From assembly GCA_977006965.1 (NCBI GenBank), contig OZ345379.1, forward strand, positions 1,488,001-1,552,000: 64,000 bases of DNA, read 5' to 3'. Shown here piece by piece: positions 32,193 to 43,391 of this stretch. Made by a program: the position numbers and the translations under genes. Position 1 is the first letter of the stretch. Each line of letters opens with the position of its first letter. The notes beneath the pieces are model-generated. The model did not search any database, had not been told where the DNA came from, and worked only from the letters and a program-made list of their open reading frames with translations. Origin of the DNA: Phymatolithon calcareum. Its lineage: Eukaryota > Rhodophyta > Florideophyceae > Hapalidiales.

Positions 32193-32775
32193 GAAAGAGG
32201 AGGTCGTACACTTGATTTGCCGTCGAAGGACGACAATAGGTGCTGGTGGACTTGCTACACTCACAAATAAATCATTACTCCGACATGTATCGCTCGCTGC
32301 GCTGTGAGTAAACATTCCTACTTGTCGTACCTCTCGGCGCGAGGCCCAGATCGAAGCGGCTGATAAGTTCCTGTACGCCGTCTTTGCCTTGCGGTAGATA
32401 TAGCGCCCTGTCGAAATTCGACGCAGTGCTCGCTGCTGACAGTAGAGCAAAAACGACATTCCAGTACAGTACAGTGCTTTATCACAAAGAACTACTGTCC
32501 ATCACTTCCGTCTGGCTCGCTGGTTCCGGGAAGGAGAAGAAGTCGGGAAGATTTTTACGTAAAGTTAATAACGCAACTGCAGACGCTTGAGACAACCTTT
32601 CAATTGCCATAGGGCGATGGCTGGTGTCTGTAGTGTTTTGCAAATTGCGGGTGTGACTCAGTCTGGAGGAGGTATCAAAACCTACCTCTGGTTTATAGTC
32701 GGGCCTCGAGCGGGAAAAATACTGCACTCTTGTGCGTTACGCGGAGTCAGCTGAATGTGACGCAAAAAGCATTTG
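32193..32775. other. Intergenic, nothing recognised
   Basis: 3' flank of the propeller gene. Nothing named. Confidence 0.35.
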
Positions 32776-33065
32776 TTTAGCAAAGGGGAGGGGGATATAT
32801 ATTGATTTTATTTTAAAAGCTCCCAAAGCCTCAAGTTGAGTAACAGGGCAGCTTCTCGATGTTTTCGATACTCATCTCTCTACTCTCCTTCTAATATCTC
32901 CTTAATCCGAATTTCTCTCCCTGTCAGGGCCCGAGTAAGTCTTTTGCATTCATATTCCGTTTCTTGATCCATCTTCATAGTCCGTAGTATACGTTGCAAC
33001 ACGATAAGCTCCACCACAGCACCAGCCCCAAAGTATTTCGCCAGAATGGACTTTAGCAAAGGGGA
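32776..33065 (-). mobile_element. 262-bp 5'-truncated LINE copy with 14-bp target-site duplication
   Basis: The stretch 32,790-33,051 is nearly identical to 26,210-26,467, the 3' end of the nested LINE, in the same orientation. It is bounded by TTTAGCAAAGGGGA at 32,776-32,789 and 33,052-33,065. It holds only the last codons of the LINE ORF and its 3' end. High identity and an intact duplication mean a recent insertion, so the family was active not long ago. Confidence 0.92.
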
Positions 33066-34185
33066 TGACGGCTAGTTCTTAACTGCCTGAAACATGGCAA
33101 GAACGTAATCGACTGCTCTATTTTTTAAAGGCACTTTCCTCCGGTGATAGCTTACCATTCGACAGCGCTGTCTTAATATCTTGAATAGACTCGCTGCGAT
33201 TTTTTCTTGGCAGTTCGATGACATTCGAACTACTCATCGGGGGGAACATACCGAACGACTTGTTAATAGCTAAAGTTCTGTATCATAGCTGGTTCCGGGA
33301 GCTTTAGGCCTCGTCTCACGGTGAGACGGTTAATGAAAATCGCCCCTTCGTATTCGCAGAAAATTTTATAGAGTTAAAAAGTTACTGTACCTTTGTCTAC
33401 AAAAGAAGTCACAGCGACATCTATGATATTCAAAATAGAATCTGGACCCACTCCCTAGGCGGTTCTTGGTATCACGGGCATCTATTGAAAGGTTCCCGGC
33501 CACGACAGACGGGATGAACGTCGCAGTTTCTTAGCTTGCGGTGATCGACAGCCGTGATTTAATCCCGGTGCAAAAAATTGCGTAATGCATAACGGATGCA
33601 GCGTATGTATTCCCGGTCCCGACAAGGACTGCGATGAAAGTGATGAGATTTGCATTGTCCTGTGAGGCTCGGACACTGCGGCGGGAGACAACGGATACAA
33701 CAACTCTTCGAGGTGCGGACGAAACAATTCCAGGACAACTGTGAGAGTGTTGTTACAGTTAGGATTCGATCATAATACCGTTGTGCTGGCATTAGGGTAG
33801 TTCACAATACCTGTTCGTGGAGTAGACACTTTCGCTCTCCTCGAGTATCGCAGTGTACACAAGCCCTCTCCACATGGCTCAACGCAATAACCAACAAACC
33901 CAACCGACAGGAAGCGCGGATAGGAGCTATGCAAGCCTAAGCAGGGCAGCTCGGTTGCCGCTCTTCGACAAGTGTGATATCATCAACATCGTGACGTGAC
34001 AGGGGAAAGCGCTTAAGGCGCTATGTGAATGTAGTCAATCTGTCATACTTTCCACCCGCAACTCGCTCTGCCCACGTTCTGTCCTGCCATGCAGCAGAAA
34101 CAACCAGAGATGGGAAGATTTGACACCTTCGAGTGCTACGCCAATGTCTCCGAATTCACTTGCACCCAGCGCAATAGATTCAAAC
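33066..34185. other. Intergenic, nothing recognised
   Basis: About 1.1 kb; short minus-strand Ser/Pro/His-rich frames only. A small GTCTCA/TGAGAC hairpin near 33,313-33,327. Confidence 0.35.
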
Positions 34186-35982
34186 CTATGGCACAGTCGA
34201 AGATGTTGGCTCCAGAACACGAAGCACAGTTTTCACGTTTTGAACAACGCGCAAAACATTCTCAATCTCCCTGCAAAGTTGCGTATCAGGTGGGGTATTA
34301 GTCCTGTCTTGTGCAGCTGCGGCTGTCTTCCCTAAGGCTGCAAGGGCCTCTCTGAGGCGTACAACAGCACCTCGAGTTCCATCTGCGGAATTTTTTTTCG
34401 ATTTGTCGCACCTGAACGAAGCAGCAATGCGTGCTACTAGTGTATTGCGATGGATTCCTTGTGGTAACCGATTGACAATCGCTGTAGCATGCTGCAAGGA
34501 GGCCGCTTTTCTCGGGATTGAGGCACAATATCTTGCGTCTAGGGCACACTCGGCGAGCCCCGAGAGCAACACAGGCGGGGGCGACGGTACGGATCTTGTG
34601 CTTCGCTCAAGCCGCGATAAGAGCTCTGTGGCAACCCAATTGCCATGTGTATTGAACAGCTCCTTGGTGCGTGATATACTTTCCGATGCAGCCAAGATGC
34701 GCTTCTCCGTCGGAGAGAACGTTGCATTCAAGTCACTCTGTACCACATCAAACGGGGCTGCGAATATTCTTGGAATCCCTGTACCAAGACCGCGAGCGCA
34801 TAGGTCCTGTGAAATTGCACGACAAAGCGGTGCCCATCGCGCATCCGCGTGTGGAGATCGCAGTGCCTTCGCAAGGAGAAATGCCTCATGGACACAAGCA
34901 AAAGCCTGGCGAGCACAATCAGGTCCACGCGCAGCGACGAGGGCTTGTATTGCACGCGATGCTATACATGACGCGAGCACGCTGTGAGATGTTACGCGCA
35001 AAAGTAGAAAATTAAGCATGCTATCTGCATTTGCGCCAGATTCCTCATCGAGTTGCACGACAGCATTTGCAACACTTGCACTGATGAGCGCCATTAGCGA
35101 GGGTGCATTCGAAGCAAGACGGTATTGCAAAATGCATTGCGCTTGCTTCTCGACTAGCTCAAACAAAAAGGGGATCAATATTCCCCTCACGGAGCTCTTG
35201 CAAGTTGCATTAAAGTCCTCTAACGGCGGTGCAGCGCTAGCACAGCGGACGAGGTACAATGCCACAAGGGCGCGACGTGATAAACCATCGGAATCGTTCC
35301 TCACTTGAAGCCGGAGCGCTTCGTGCCAATTCTCAATCCCAAGAACACAAAGTGTACTTGTGAGAAACGCGGATGTAGGCGCTGCAAGTGCGCGTACACC
35401 ATCATTTCCCTCACCCTCCCTAGCAATTCGCTCCGCCACGGTTCCAAAAAGGTCACAAGCAGCCGCAGCCGCGGAAGGAGCGCCGTTGCTAACACGCACG
35501 CCTCCGGCACGAAAAGCACGTGAACATCGGGCCCCATTTGCCGCATGAAAGCGTGCAATCCGCAAGCGGCGCACCGCCGGGGCATCTTTATGTTCTGTAC
35601 CGGAGCCCAGGACGGAAAGTGCAGAAATGGCGGCAGCAGAAAGAACTCTGGATGCAACTGCAGCGTCGCGGACGACCGATGCGAGGCCGAGAATGGCGCG
35701 CCAAGCACCAGCTGTGAGGACAAATGCATCCACACAAGACGAGTCTGCCCCCTTTTCCACGGCATCCACAAGACCGGGCAGTGCATCTTCCACGGGATTT
35801 TCAGAGAGAGCAGTGAGTGCTGCGCGCGCGGCGGCCAGAGTTTCCGGAGATAAGTTGCCACGCAAAGAGCACGACACAGCGCGTGAGATGGCATGCGCGG
35901 CCGACGCTGGCGACGTGGATCCAGGAAACGATTGCAGGATTGAAAGGTCTGAAGATGATGCGGCCATTGATGCCGACGCCAT
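34186..35982 (-). CDS. Uncharacterised 598-aa helical protein
   Basis: Intronless and open from ATG 35,982. Almost wholly alpha-helical and Ala/Leu-rich, with paired amphipathic helices of about 35-45 residues (for example ALPGLVDAVEKGADSSCVDA, ALISASVANAVVQLDEESGA, CIASRAIQALVAARG), suggestive of an ARM/HEAT-type solenoid. No signal peptide or membrane span. I cannot name a family. Its GC-rich third positions and long clean frame contrast with the decayed flanks, so it is a real gene. Several long antisense frames over it are mirror effects of its codon bias. Confidence 0.7.
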   Translation of the reverse strand: MASASMAASSSDLSILQSFPGSTSPASAAHAISRAVSCSLRGNLSPETLAAARAALTALSENPVEDALPGLVDAVEKGADSSCVDAFVLTAGAWRAILGLASVVRDAAVASRVLSAAAISALSVLGSGTEHKDAPAVRRLRIARFHAANGARCSRAFRAGGVRVSNGAPSAAAAACDLFGTVAERIAREGEGNDGVRALAAPTSAFLTSTLCVLGIENWHEALRLQVRNDSDGLSRRALVALYLVRCASAAPPLEDFNATCKSSVRGILIPFLFELVEKQAQCILQYRLASNAPSLMALISASVANAVVQLDEESGANADSMLNFLLLRVTSHSVLASCIASRAIQALVAARGPDCARQAFACVHEAFLLAKALRSPHADARWAPLCRAISQDLCARGLGTGIPRIFAAPFDVVQSDLNATFSPTEKRILAASESISRTKELFNTHGNWVATELLSRLERSTRSVPSPPPVLLSGLAECALDARYCASIPRKAASLQHATAIVNRLPQGIHRNTLVARIAASFRCDKSKKNSADGTRGAVVRLREALAALGKTAAAAQDRTNTPPDTQLCREIENVLRVVQNVKTVLRVLEPTSSTVP

Positions 35983-36355
35983 TGCAAAAAGGTAATCCTC
36001 GGCTATCGATGAAGTGCGTCACATTGTCCTGGTTGTGGAGCCTGGCGTAACCGTGGGTTCCATCAAGGATCCCAAAGTACTGTATCTTGGTCAGCTGCAA
36101 TACACGTGTGTAGTATAATTATATAATTTTTGATCTATTTTTCCCACGTGTCAATCGAAACCTGTTGCTGCCGCGTCTGCAAGTAGTGGACAGCGGGTTA
36201 CTGAATGTCGTCTGCATTGAACCGAACCGAAAGGTTATGAACAAGGAACGAAGTTCGTCGCTCTTCGCAGTATGACGGTAAGAGGCGCAAGGAACTTTTG
36301 CACTTCCGGCAGCCATCTGTTTTAACTGGAAGTAGCCCTTCGAAGCCCAGCGTCC

Positions 36356-36408
36356 AGAGCGTTTGTTCATATACATTTTTGAAAAAAATGAGAATGAACA
36401 AACGCTCT
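36356..36408. repeat. 15-bp-stem hairpin
   Basis: AGAGCGTTTGTTCAT pairs exactly with ATGAACAAACGCTCT; inside, ATTTTT/AAAAAT continues the stem. It lies between the 598-aa gene and the UBE2O-like gene, about 370 bp upstream of the former's start. Role unknown; could be a small foldback element. Confidence 0.8.
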
Positions 36409-37699
36409 CGTATTATATTCCCTGCATTATCGACTTCGGCAAAACATACGCCCTTCACGACAAGCCGGCGACTCGCATAAAAAACGCTGCATTTTTCCCC
36501 AGATTCTCAACCATGGACACATACACCGATCGTGAATGATTTATATCCACCTCGCTGCTCAAAACAAGCATGCCTGGTGCCGGCCGGCAGTGCTCGCAGC
36601 GTGGGCCATTAGCCGGGGTAATGGGTTCTTGCCATTTTCATAGCTAGAGTTAAAGCTGATACGAGGTAAATGACGATTTGCTTCTTGTAATCTGTTTCAA
36701 TTTTCGACTCAACCGTTTCGCGATGGAATATGCCTATTTCCCTCGCTCCTACTAATGCTCGTTCTTTGAAACAGTTTCTCGCGAAAACGAGTCCGATCCG
36801 TCCGGGCGCGGAACCTTCGTACAGCCATCAAACGGAAAGCAGTTTAGTCATGATTTACAAAGAACCCTGCCTGTGAAGAAGGTTGATATTATTCTTGCTC
36901 AATTCATAGTACACGATTAGGAGCTAAGACATGTTGGAGCCCCGCCGCTTGCCTGACAAAACTTTGCCGTCTAGCATTTATTTATCTTTGTTTCCCGCTG
37001 GTAAAGACAGGTCTCTCTCCATAGATGTCGTATTACTCAAGCAAAGTTCTCTTGCTGTTGCGACAAGTCTATCGATTTCCTGGTTATCTACTAGGCACAT
37101 TTCTTCTTGAGGCGGAGTACGAGCAAACTAGCAAGCCGGAAACGAAGTTCACTTAGAGAACTATTGTTCTAGCCGGAGTTTGATCAACAAATCGAACTCT
37201 AGCAGACGCTAAAACTATAGATGACTCTCTGAATTGCTCTCTTGAGCTGACGAAATATGTTTTATCGCCAAGGCATGGAGAGACCGTGGTTGCGACATGA
37301 AGCCAGCTAATTCTTCATCTATCGAATTTGGACCCAGCCCAATTGCGGCTGCTGCCGAATATACAGGACGCAAGCACAAGACTCAGCACTGCAGCTCAAG
37401 GGAAACAAGAGCAGTTTTAGTTTCACGAAAGATGACGCCCTGCCCCATGATGCAACATGGAAACATAAAAGTCCCAGTAGATCACTATAATGCCCCCTTT
37501 TCTTCGATGTTTGCTAACGGCTCTGATCTGCACTGACGATCATTCCTAACAAAACTTACATTAAGCATCACTCTCTAGAGTGACAGATCCATATCTGCAT
37601 TCCATTGAGCACTACAGCATTCCTAAATTGTTCAAAACCTACTTGGCTCCATCCAGCTTCCCCTCACAGGCCTGTGACAAAGTCACCGCCCAACTACAT
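36409..37699. other. Intergenic, nothing recognised
   Basis: About 1.3 kb downstream of the UBE2O-like gene with short frames only. Nothing recognised. Confidence 0.4.
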
Positions 37700-40600
37700 T
37701 TACAGTCGGTTCAGACTTTGACCGACACGCGATATCAGCTCCTTCAGACTCCGCTTGAATCCCTTAGAAGTGTACTGTACACCTTCAGGACATTTCGCAG
37801 CATCATTCCCCACCCGACTTTCAGAGTCGCCGCTAAGAGTCCGTAATCTCTCAATAATAGCGCTTGATTTCCCTGAGTAATGTGCCCGACTCAACTCGTC
37901 AAAATCTTTCGGGGTGCCCCCCGGGCGAACAGATTGCAGCACGTGTCTCATGCAGAGTAGCAGCGTGCTTTCGTTATACGTCCGAGAGTTATTCTTTCCT
38001 TCCAGCGTTCCCACCTGCTTTTCATACCCCGCCTCATTATAATACGGCTGCTCAACAAACACCATGGCCTGGAGACTCAACAACACCCTAAGCACGTTGC
38101 TATTACGCGAGTCCCATTGCTCCACATCGTCCCCATCCCACGTGCCCAGAATACTGAGACAAACCTTCCCATCTTCGTACAAATTGGGGTTTAGTCGGCG
38201 CCCGTGAGACCAGAAGTGTACTTTAGGCGGCTCCGCGGGGTACATCATAGGAAGAAAGATATCGAAAAAGAAAAGAACATTTTCGTAAGGTGTGTCCGGA
38301 GGTCCGATGATTGCTGCGCGTATGAGATCTTGCTGGCTCTCACTTCCGTGAACGTATATACCAGCAGGGAGGCTCCTCTTCAGACGAGAATACTCTTTCA
38401 TCACGATAGCCGCAAACCCTGGCCGATGAGCTTGGCCAGTAGAAGAAGATGACCGAGAGCCAAAGAAATGATTTTCAAAATTTTCCACAACTTCAAATCG
38501 GGGCACGTCTAGCTCATCCCGTCGACTTGGTCCGCCAATGCTCGCAGATGCCACCTTGTCAACAGCTTTTGAGGGGTCTCCTCTAGTGCCGTTCTGCATT
38601 TTCACATGGCCGATTTCGCCACCGGTATCGCTCTCAACTACCGACTTAGCAGACACTGGGGAAGTTTCTGCAACGTTCCGACTTTCGGCAACAAGACTCT
38701 CAATGCCGTCACGGATCCTGTCTTTCACGTAGATCCACGTTGGATGCGGATTATCCACTCGGGGCAGAGAATCGTCATGCTCGCCTTCCAGTGATGACGA
38801 AAGTACACGCACGCCAACAGAATGAGCAAGCTGAATCGCATCGTACTGAGAAAGCACTTGCCGTTGCCGCAAGGGCTCGAACATTGAAGAGGCATTCTCG
38901 AGCGCCACATCAACAACAGCATCAGCGCTCACAACGAAAGCGAAGAACTTCAACGGTCTCCCCACACGGAAATCCAGTCTACTTTCGAACACATTCTCCA
39001 ACTCATTATTCACTGCCTCTCTTATTTGTGCCGGTACATACTCCGCTATTTCCCAATTTGCACGGAAAGCAGGGTCAAGCATATCCTCGGCTGGCATCTC
39101 CCCTTCATCTGGAACACCGTCATATTCACTCTCTTCTTCCTCCTCGCTTTCATCGTCAGAATCATCCGACACCACAATGATTTGTTCCGGTCTAACCGAG
39201 GATTCATCCCCGCCCAACCACCGCACTCGAATATCACCAACGCCCTTCCCAACAATTTCCCCAACCCAGCGAGGTTCGCCGCTGGCATCACTCTGAACAG
39301 ACGGGTCTTTCGCCACCAACAAAACCGTGTCACCAAGTTGCATATCATAATCCGCGAGAGCAGTAAGATCGTAAACGCTCAGCTCTTCTTCGTCGCTGAA
39401 GTATTCTGCCGAATTCGGTTTCTGCCACCGCACCACAGCTGTCCGTTCGCTCAGCAATGCGCGCACAACAATTGCCGAATTGCTAGTCGAGCCTGTCTCT
39501 TGAGAAGGAAGCTGATCGATTGGAAGAGCACCCGATCGCTGCCATTCCCGTAGAATGCCTTCAGAAGTTCGCATCTGGTTCGCCCCAGAAATCGACGTTC
39601 GGTCATTGATCTCACCTAGTGCTTCCGCCAGCCCGTTTACAGATTCAGCATTGTCACTAGCCCGCGTAACTATCAACCCAGGCCAAAAGTCAAAGGCACC
39701 GGGATGCTCATTGACACGCAGGTTGACCGACGGAATCCCCTCCTCCAATACACCATTTTGCCACAACACAGAGATCACAGTGTGCGTACTGACAATCTGC
39801 AAAACAGCCGAAGGATCCGACGCCACGCCTGCGCTTCCCAGACTATGATCTTCCTGTGCAGTCATCTCCCGTGCACGACGATGTGCCGCAATCAACCGCC
39901 CATTTCCCCTCGACGAGAGTCGACGGACAGGTCGAGAAGGTCGTGCATTCGCCCGCTCATCGCGAATAATTGGCACGGGTGTAGTAGGCACTGCCTCCAC
40001 CCACTGCTCTTCATCCTGTGCCTGCTCCGGAACGAGCAACGCACGGTCACCAGCACGCCACCACAGTGAGCGAAACGCGTCAAGTGCACGAACCTCAGAG
40101 TACGGCACAATCTCCGGTGGCTGCTGCGGCGGCGGGTCATCAGGTGAAGTATCGAGGTTCTGTCGTGCCGCCATCCATTGCACCCCAACGTTTGTCATCT
40201 TTGCAGTACGCACAACGCCCGTGCGCTGTCGACGATATCGGCCGCGTAACCAAGATGCATCTCGCCATACGCGCGGGGCCGCAGTGACACGCATTCCCGG
40301 AAAGAAAAATCCTTCAGTATCTGGATTTCGGCGCGGAGAAACACGAGCGTCATCCGGTTGAAGATAGCCGGGATGACCGGGAACTACTGCTACAGAGCCG
40401 CATGGAAACTCAACAAAAACATCCTCTTGGATAAACTCTACTACGCCCAGCCAGTTGCGATAGACAACATAACCGTCGACGCGAACTTCCGAGAAAAATG
40501 TGAGTCGCTCGGCGGGGAGTTCGAAAGTACCATTTTCTCCGTTCGGATCACTACCATCCCATTCCGCCATACGACGTACAACGACGGTTTTCTTAATTTC

Positions 40601-41218
40601 GCGCACGGTACCAGACTGTAAGTTGGTGTCTCCAGGTACTGCACTGAGTACCAACTGGCCGGGGGCCAGTGCACGGTCAATGACTTGGAGTTCTGAGATG
40701 GGGACAACGAGGTCCTCGCCATTGTCGATTCGGGTTACAAGTGCGGACCCGATAGGGATTTCAAAGGCGGGACCATCGTCTTCACCGTCAACTGGGACTA
40801 CATCATGCGGACCTTCGTCTGCAACTGCATCGTCTCGACCATCATCATGGTCATCAGGATGTTCCAGACCATCTTGCTCAATGTCTTCGCCGTCGTCTGA
40901 AAAACTGTCCGCGTAGCGCGAGATAAGCGGAGGTTGGTGCGAGTCAGAGTGCGGTATCAGATGGGGTGCTTGGCCAGGTAATAGGTGTCCGCCAGAAAGA
41001 TGAAACTCGGCGTGCGCATCAGTGTCTTCGAAAAAGAGACCATGGTGGTGAAAATGCACATGCGGGTGATTTCCGTGAACTTCCTCGTCGTCCGACTCGT
41101 CCGAAGATGTCTCACCGCCAATTTGCTCCACAGTGGCGAAAACTCCGGTGGGCAGGATTTTAACGAGGTCCGTATCATCTAGAACCAGGGCCGGAGAAGC
41201 CGACGCATCCTGCTCCAT
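37700..41218 (-). CDS. UBE2O: UBE2O-type E2 ubiquitin-conjugating enzyme
   Basis: Intronless, 1172 aa from the first ATG at 41,218. The C-terminal UBC fold begins about residue 931 (KEYSRLKRSLPAGIYV), with the PYENVLFFFDIFLP and PAEPPKVHFWS blocks, then GKVCLSILGTW with the catalytic Cys at about residue 1020. The long insert-type end (QAMVFVEQPYYNEAGYEKQV) is diagnostic of the UBE2O/BIRC6 class rather than of small E2s. The first 900 residues carry several SH3-like segments with V..w.dG.....p and an acidic run (about residue 700), as in UBE2O, whose length is about 1290. UBE2O acts as combined E2/E3 on basic client proteins such as unassembled ribosomal proteins. An acidic, His-rich N-terminus (HVHFHHHG) is unusual. 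Family call is firm. Confidence 0.92.
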   Translation of the reverse strand: MEQDASASPALVLDDTDLVKILPTGVFATVEQIGGETSSDESDDEEVHGNHPHVHFHHHGLFFEDTDAHAEFHLSGGHLLPGQAPHLIPHSDSHQPPLISRYADSFSDDGEDIEQDGLEHPDDHDDGRDDAVADEGPHDVVPVDGEDDGPAFEIPIGSALVTRIDNGEDLVVPISELQVIDRALAPGQLVLSAVPGDTNLQSGTVREIKKTVVVRRMAEWDGSDPNGENGTFELPAERLTFFSEVRVDGYVVYRNWLGVVEFIQEDVFVEFPCGSVAVVPGHPGYLQPDDARVSPRRNPDTEGFFFPGMRVTAAPRVWRDASWLRGRYRRQRTGVVRTAKMTNVGVQWMAARQNLDTSPDDPPPQQPPEIVPYSEVRALDAFRSLWWRAGDRALLVPEQAQDEEQWVEAVPTTPVPIIRDERANARPSRPVRRLSSRGNGRLIAAHRRAREMTAQEDHSLGSAGVASDPSAVLQIVSTHTVISVLWQNGVLEEGIPSVNLRVNEHPGAFDFWPGLIVTRASDNAESVNGLAEALGEINDRTSISGANQMRTSEGILREWQRSGALPIDQLPSQETGSTSNSAIVVRALLSERTAVVRWQKPNSAEYFSDEEELSVYDLTALADYDMQLGDTVLLVAKDPSVQSDASGEPRWVGEIVGKGVGDIRVRWLGGDESSVRPEQIIVVSDDSDDESEEEEESEYDGVPDEGEMPAEDMLDPAFRANWEIAEYVPAQIREAVNNELENVFESRLDFRVGRPLKFFAFVVSADAVVDVALENASSMFEPLRQRQVLSQYDAIQLAHSVGVRVLSSSLEGEHDDSLPRVDNPHPTWIYVKDRIRDGIESLVAESRNVAETSPVSAKSVVESDTGGEIGHVKMQNGTRGDPSKAVDKVASASIGGPSRRDELDVPRFEVVENFENHFFGSRSSSSTGQAHRPGFAAIVMKEYSRLKRSLPAGIYVHGSESQQDLIRAAIIGPPDTPYENVLFFFDIFLPMMYPAEPPKVHFWSHGRRLNPNLYEDGKVCLSILGTWDGDDVEQWDSRNSNVLRVLLSLQAMVFVEQPYYNEAGYEKQVGTLEGKNNSRTYNESTLLLCMRHVLQSVRPGGTPKDFDELSRAHYSGKSSAIIERLRTLSGDSESRVGNDAAKCPEGVQYTSKGFKRSLKELISRVGQSLNRL

Positions 41219-41931
41219 CTGAGCCGTTTGTTTTCGGTAGATGGTCCTCCGAAAAGGGTGCAAAATAGAACAGAAAGCAAGGTCAGGGAACGCGGCAGTC
41301 CGGTCTGGTCCCTGAATATTGTATCCACCTTGAGGTACGCGTGTCGCACGCGGACCAGTCGGATGGATCAGTCGGCATCACGTGCGATTGGGATATGAAA
41401 CCTGCAGGTTTCGCAACAAATCGCGAAAAAGGGTTCGAAACTTGGTGGCCTTTTGACTTTTGGTCCAGTTTTTTCGGAAATCAAAATTTGATTTAATATT
41501 TTAATATATATTAAAATATTAATATTAATACTGTATTTTTTAAAAAAAAACAGTATTACTGCATCATATATTTACAAGAATTGACGTTTACTGGGTAAAC
41601 TTTACCCTAGAGGGATAGCTCAGCTGAAAAGGATCATTTTCGACGTCCATACTGTATGGACGTCCAGAGTTGACTTCTAAGCATTTGCGTGGCGTGCCCA
41701 ATGAGCATCGAAATTTCCATGCGCCGCTAGCCACATGATGAGAGGACCGATTGGTTGAAAAAGCTGCTGAGAGTACACGTGGGATTTTATGATTCCTACC
41801 CAGCCAAAACGACCCCGGTCGCCAGACAGCATTCTGCACCCGGTTTGACCATATGATAGATGAGCTGGGTAAGAAGGCCGAAGGCGGGAAATGGTTAAGC
41901 CCAGGCAGCGAACAAGCCGCTGGGAACGAAA
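41219..41931. other. Divergent intergenic region
   Basis: Separates the UBE2O-like gene (minus) from a membrane-protein gene (plus), so it holds the promoters of both. It contains the AT-rich palindromes at 41,493-41,557. No clear TATA box was identified. Confidence 0.45.
41493..41557. repeat. AT-only 30-bp palindrome plus a second inverted repeat
   Basis: TTAATATTTTAATAT with its exact reverse complement, no spacer (41,493-41,522). Next to it AATACTGT ... ACAGTATT around a T-run/A-run core (41,527-41,557). Together a strongly cruciform- or unwinding-prone block between two divergent genes. Confidence 0.85.
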
Positions 41932-43287
41932 ATGTCGCACAGCCACCCAAAGAACGATAAAAGCATTCTTCTGGCCTACTTCATCCCCACGCTAATCTGG
42001 TTCATTATCACGAACAATGACTTCATCGCGTACAGTCAGCAGACGATTGCCGACAGTCGCCGTCTCGGTCGTGTGCATCTCGTCCTGATATCCATCCCAG
42101 CCATGTACTTGTCGTACTTTATTAATGTTCAAGTGCGAATTAAAGACTACAAAATCATGAGTCTTGCCGTCATCGCCTTTATTTTCACAATGCTGCATCT
42201 CTGCCGCACCTTCTACGGCCTTTGGCAGCTGCAAGTCTTCAAACAGTGGCTCATCACCTCCTTGATCAAGATGGAGTCCCTTGGATATCGTGCGCGTCTA
42301 CCGACGAAGCGTCACACCAGAGGCGACGCTGAAATGCCGTCACGCACCAGACGGCCTGCCGAAACCTCCGTCCAAGTTCGCACTCGACTCGACCGGTACA
42401 CAGATAATATCTTGGTGAAGGAGAATCTTATCGACGGAATTCGAAACAGTCGCAGCGTGTCCTGTGACTTCCATTTATTCAGCAGACAGCAGGTCGCCGA
42501 AATTCGTGCTTGCGAAACAATGCTGGGCGGTGTTGCCTCATGCGTTTCTCATTCTGTCAAGAGCATACTCAAGATTCCTGCACTTCTCTATTCGCTTGTC
42601 TTTGAGGACACACCAAACTATTTGTACATCAACCAAACCCCGTTCTTCTTGCCACAAGACCCTGAAAAACTATTTGTTCGTTGGGCCTGCACTCTGGCGT
42701 CTCAATTACCGAACTGGGTGGAAGACATGCACAATTCCGGTCCCATGACGGAGTCCCGTCGACGGTCGATACGTCGCCGCGCGCGTAACAATGCAAACAC
42801 CGAATTTCGCGGATTCCCGCCATGGTTGCTCTCAGTCCATAATGCCCGCCTTCTCTTGGAGGCAAACCCCCATTTGCCATTTCTACGGTGGGCTTTTCCG
42901 CCCGATTTTGATGCGGAACCAGAACCCGAGGTTGCTGACGATGCCGAGACGGAGGCAGAGGAGCGAAGACGCAGGGAATCTTCGGATTGTAGTAGGCATC
43001 GCACCGTGCCGTTCAAGCAGTGGATGAAACATCCCGGTTTCTTCAGATGCATGTCATGCAAGCAGAAACATTTGAAGACGGTGTTTGGCAGCGGGGATGG
43101 ACTTCCGTATGGAATGCCGCATAACAATGCGCGTAAATGGGAGGGCGATGATGCTCCGTTTGGGTACGACCAGTTTCGCATGGAATTGGACAGGGCGAAG
43201 GGTATGTTGCCAATGGAGGTGGAGGAAAAGGTACTGCATTTCGGCGTTCGTGAACTGGAGTGGTTGGCCGTCTTCTTGGGCATCTGA
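41932..43287 (+). CDS. Multi-helix membrane protein of unknown function, 451 aa
   Basis: Intronless from ATG 41,932. Hydrophobic segments at about residues 13-30 (LLAYFIPTLIWFIITN), 48-65 (VHLVLISIPAMYLSYFI) and 76-98 (IMSLAVIAFIFTMLHL), then a long cytosolic part. That part contains a FHLFSRQQVAEIRACETMLG helix, an Arg-rich patch (SRRRSIRRRARNN), an acidic stretch (DAEPEPEVADDAETEAEE) and a C-terminal HPGFFRCMSCKQKH element with a CxxC pair. I recognise no family. Clean long frame with good codon bias, so the gene is real. Likely an endomembrane protein. Confidence 0.65.
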   Translation: MSHSHPKNDKSILLAYFIPTLIWFIITNNDFIAYSQQTIADSRRLGRVHLVLISIPAMYLSYFINVQVRIKDYKIMSLAVIAFIFTMLHLCRTFYGLWQLQVFKQWLITSLIKMESLGYRARLPTKRHTRGDAEMPSRTRRPAETSVQVRTRLDRYTDNILVKENLIDGIRNSRSVSCDFHLFSRQQVAEIRACETMLGGVASCVSHSVKSILKIPALLYSLVFEDTPNYLYINQTPFFLPQDPEKLFVRWACTLASQLPNWVEDMHNSGPMTESRRRSIRRRARNNANTEFRGFPPWLLSVHNARLLLEANPHLPFLRWAFPPDFDAEPEPEVADDAETEAEERRRRESSDCSRHRTVPFKQWMKHPGFFRCMSCKQKHLKTVFGSGDGLPYGMPHNNARKWEGDDAPFGYDQFRMELDRAKGMLPMEVEEKVLHFGVRELEWLAVFLGI

Positions 43288-43391
43288 GGATGTACGGATG
43301 CTATTTGTACTAGTATTGCGACACGGATGTAGGATTAGATTGTTTATCAAGTGTGCAAGCGCGCCTGTAGTGACCACGGAGCTGTTCGAAG

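Noticed and set aside
35301-35987. 228-codon frame overlapping the 598-aa gene on the same strand, and several antisense frames there
   Set aside because: Mirror frames caused by the GC-rich codon bias of the longer gene; text has no domain character.
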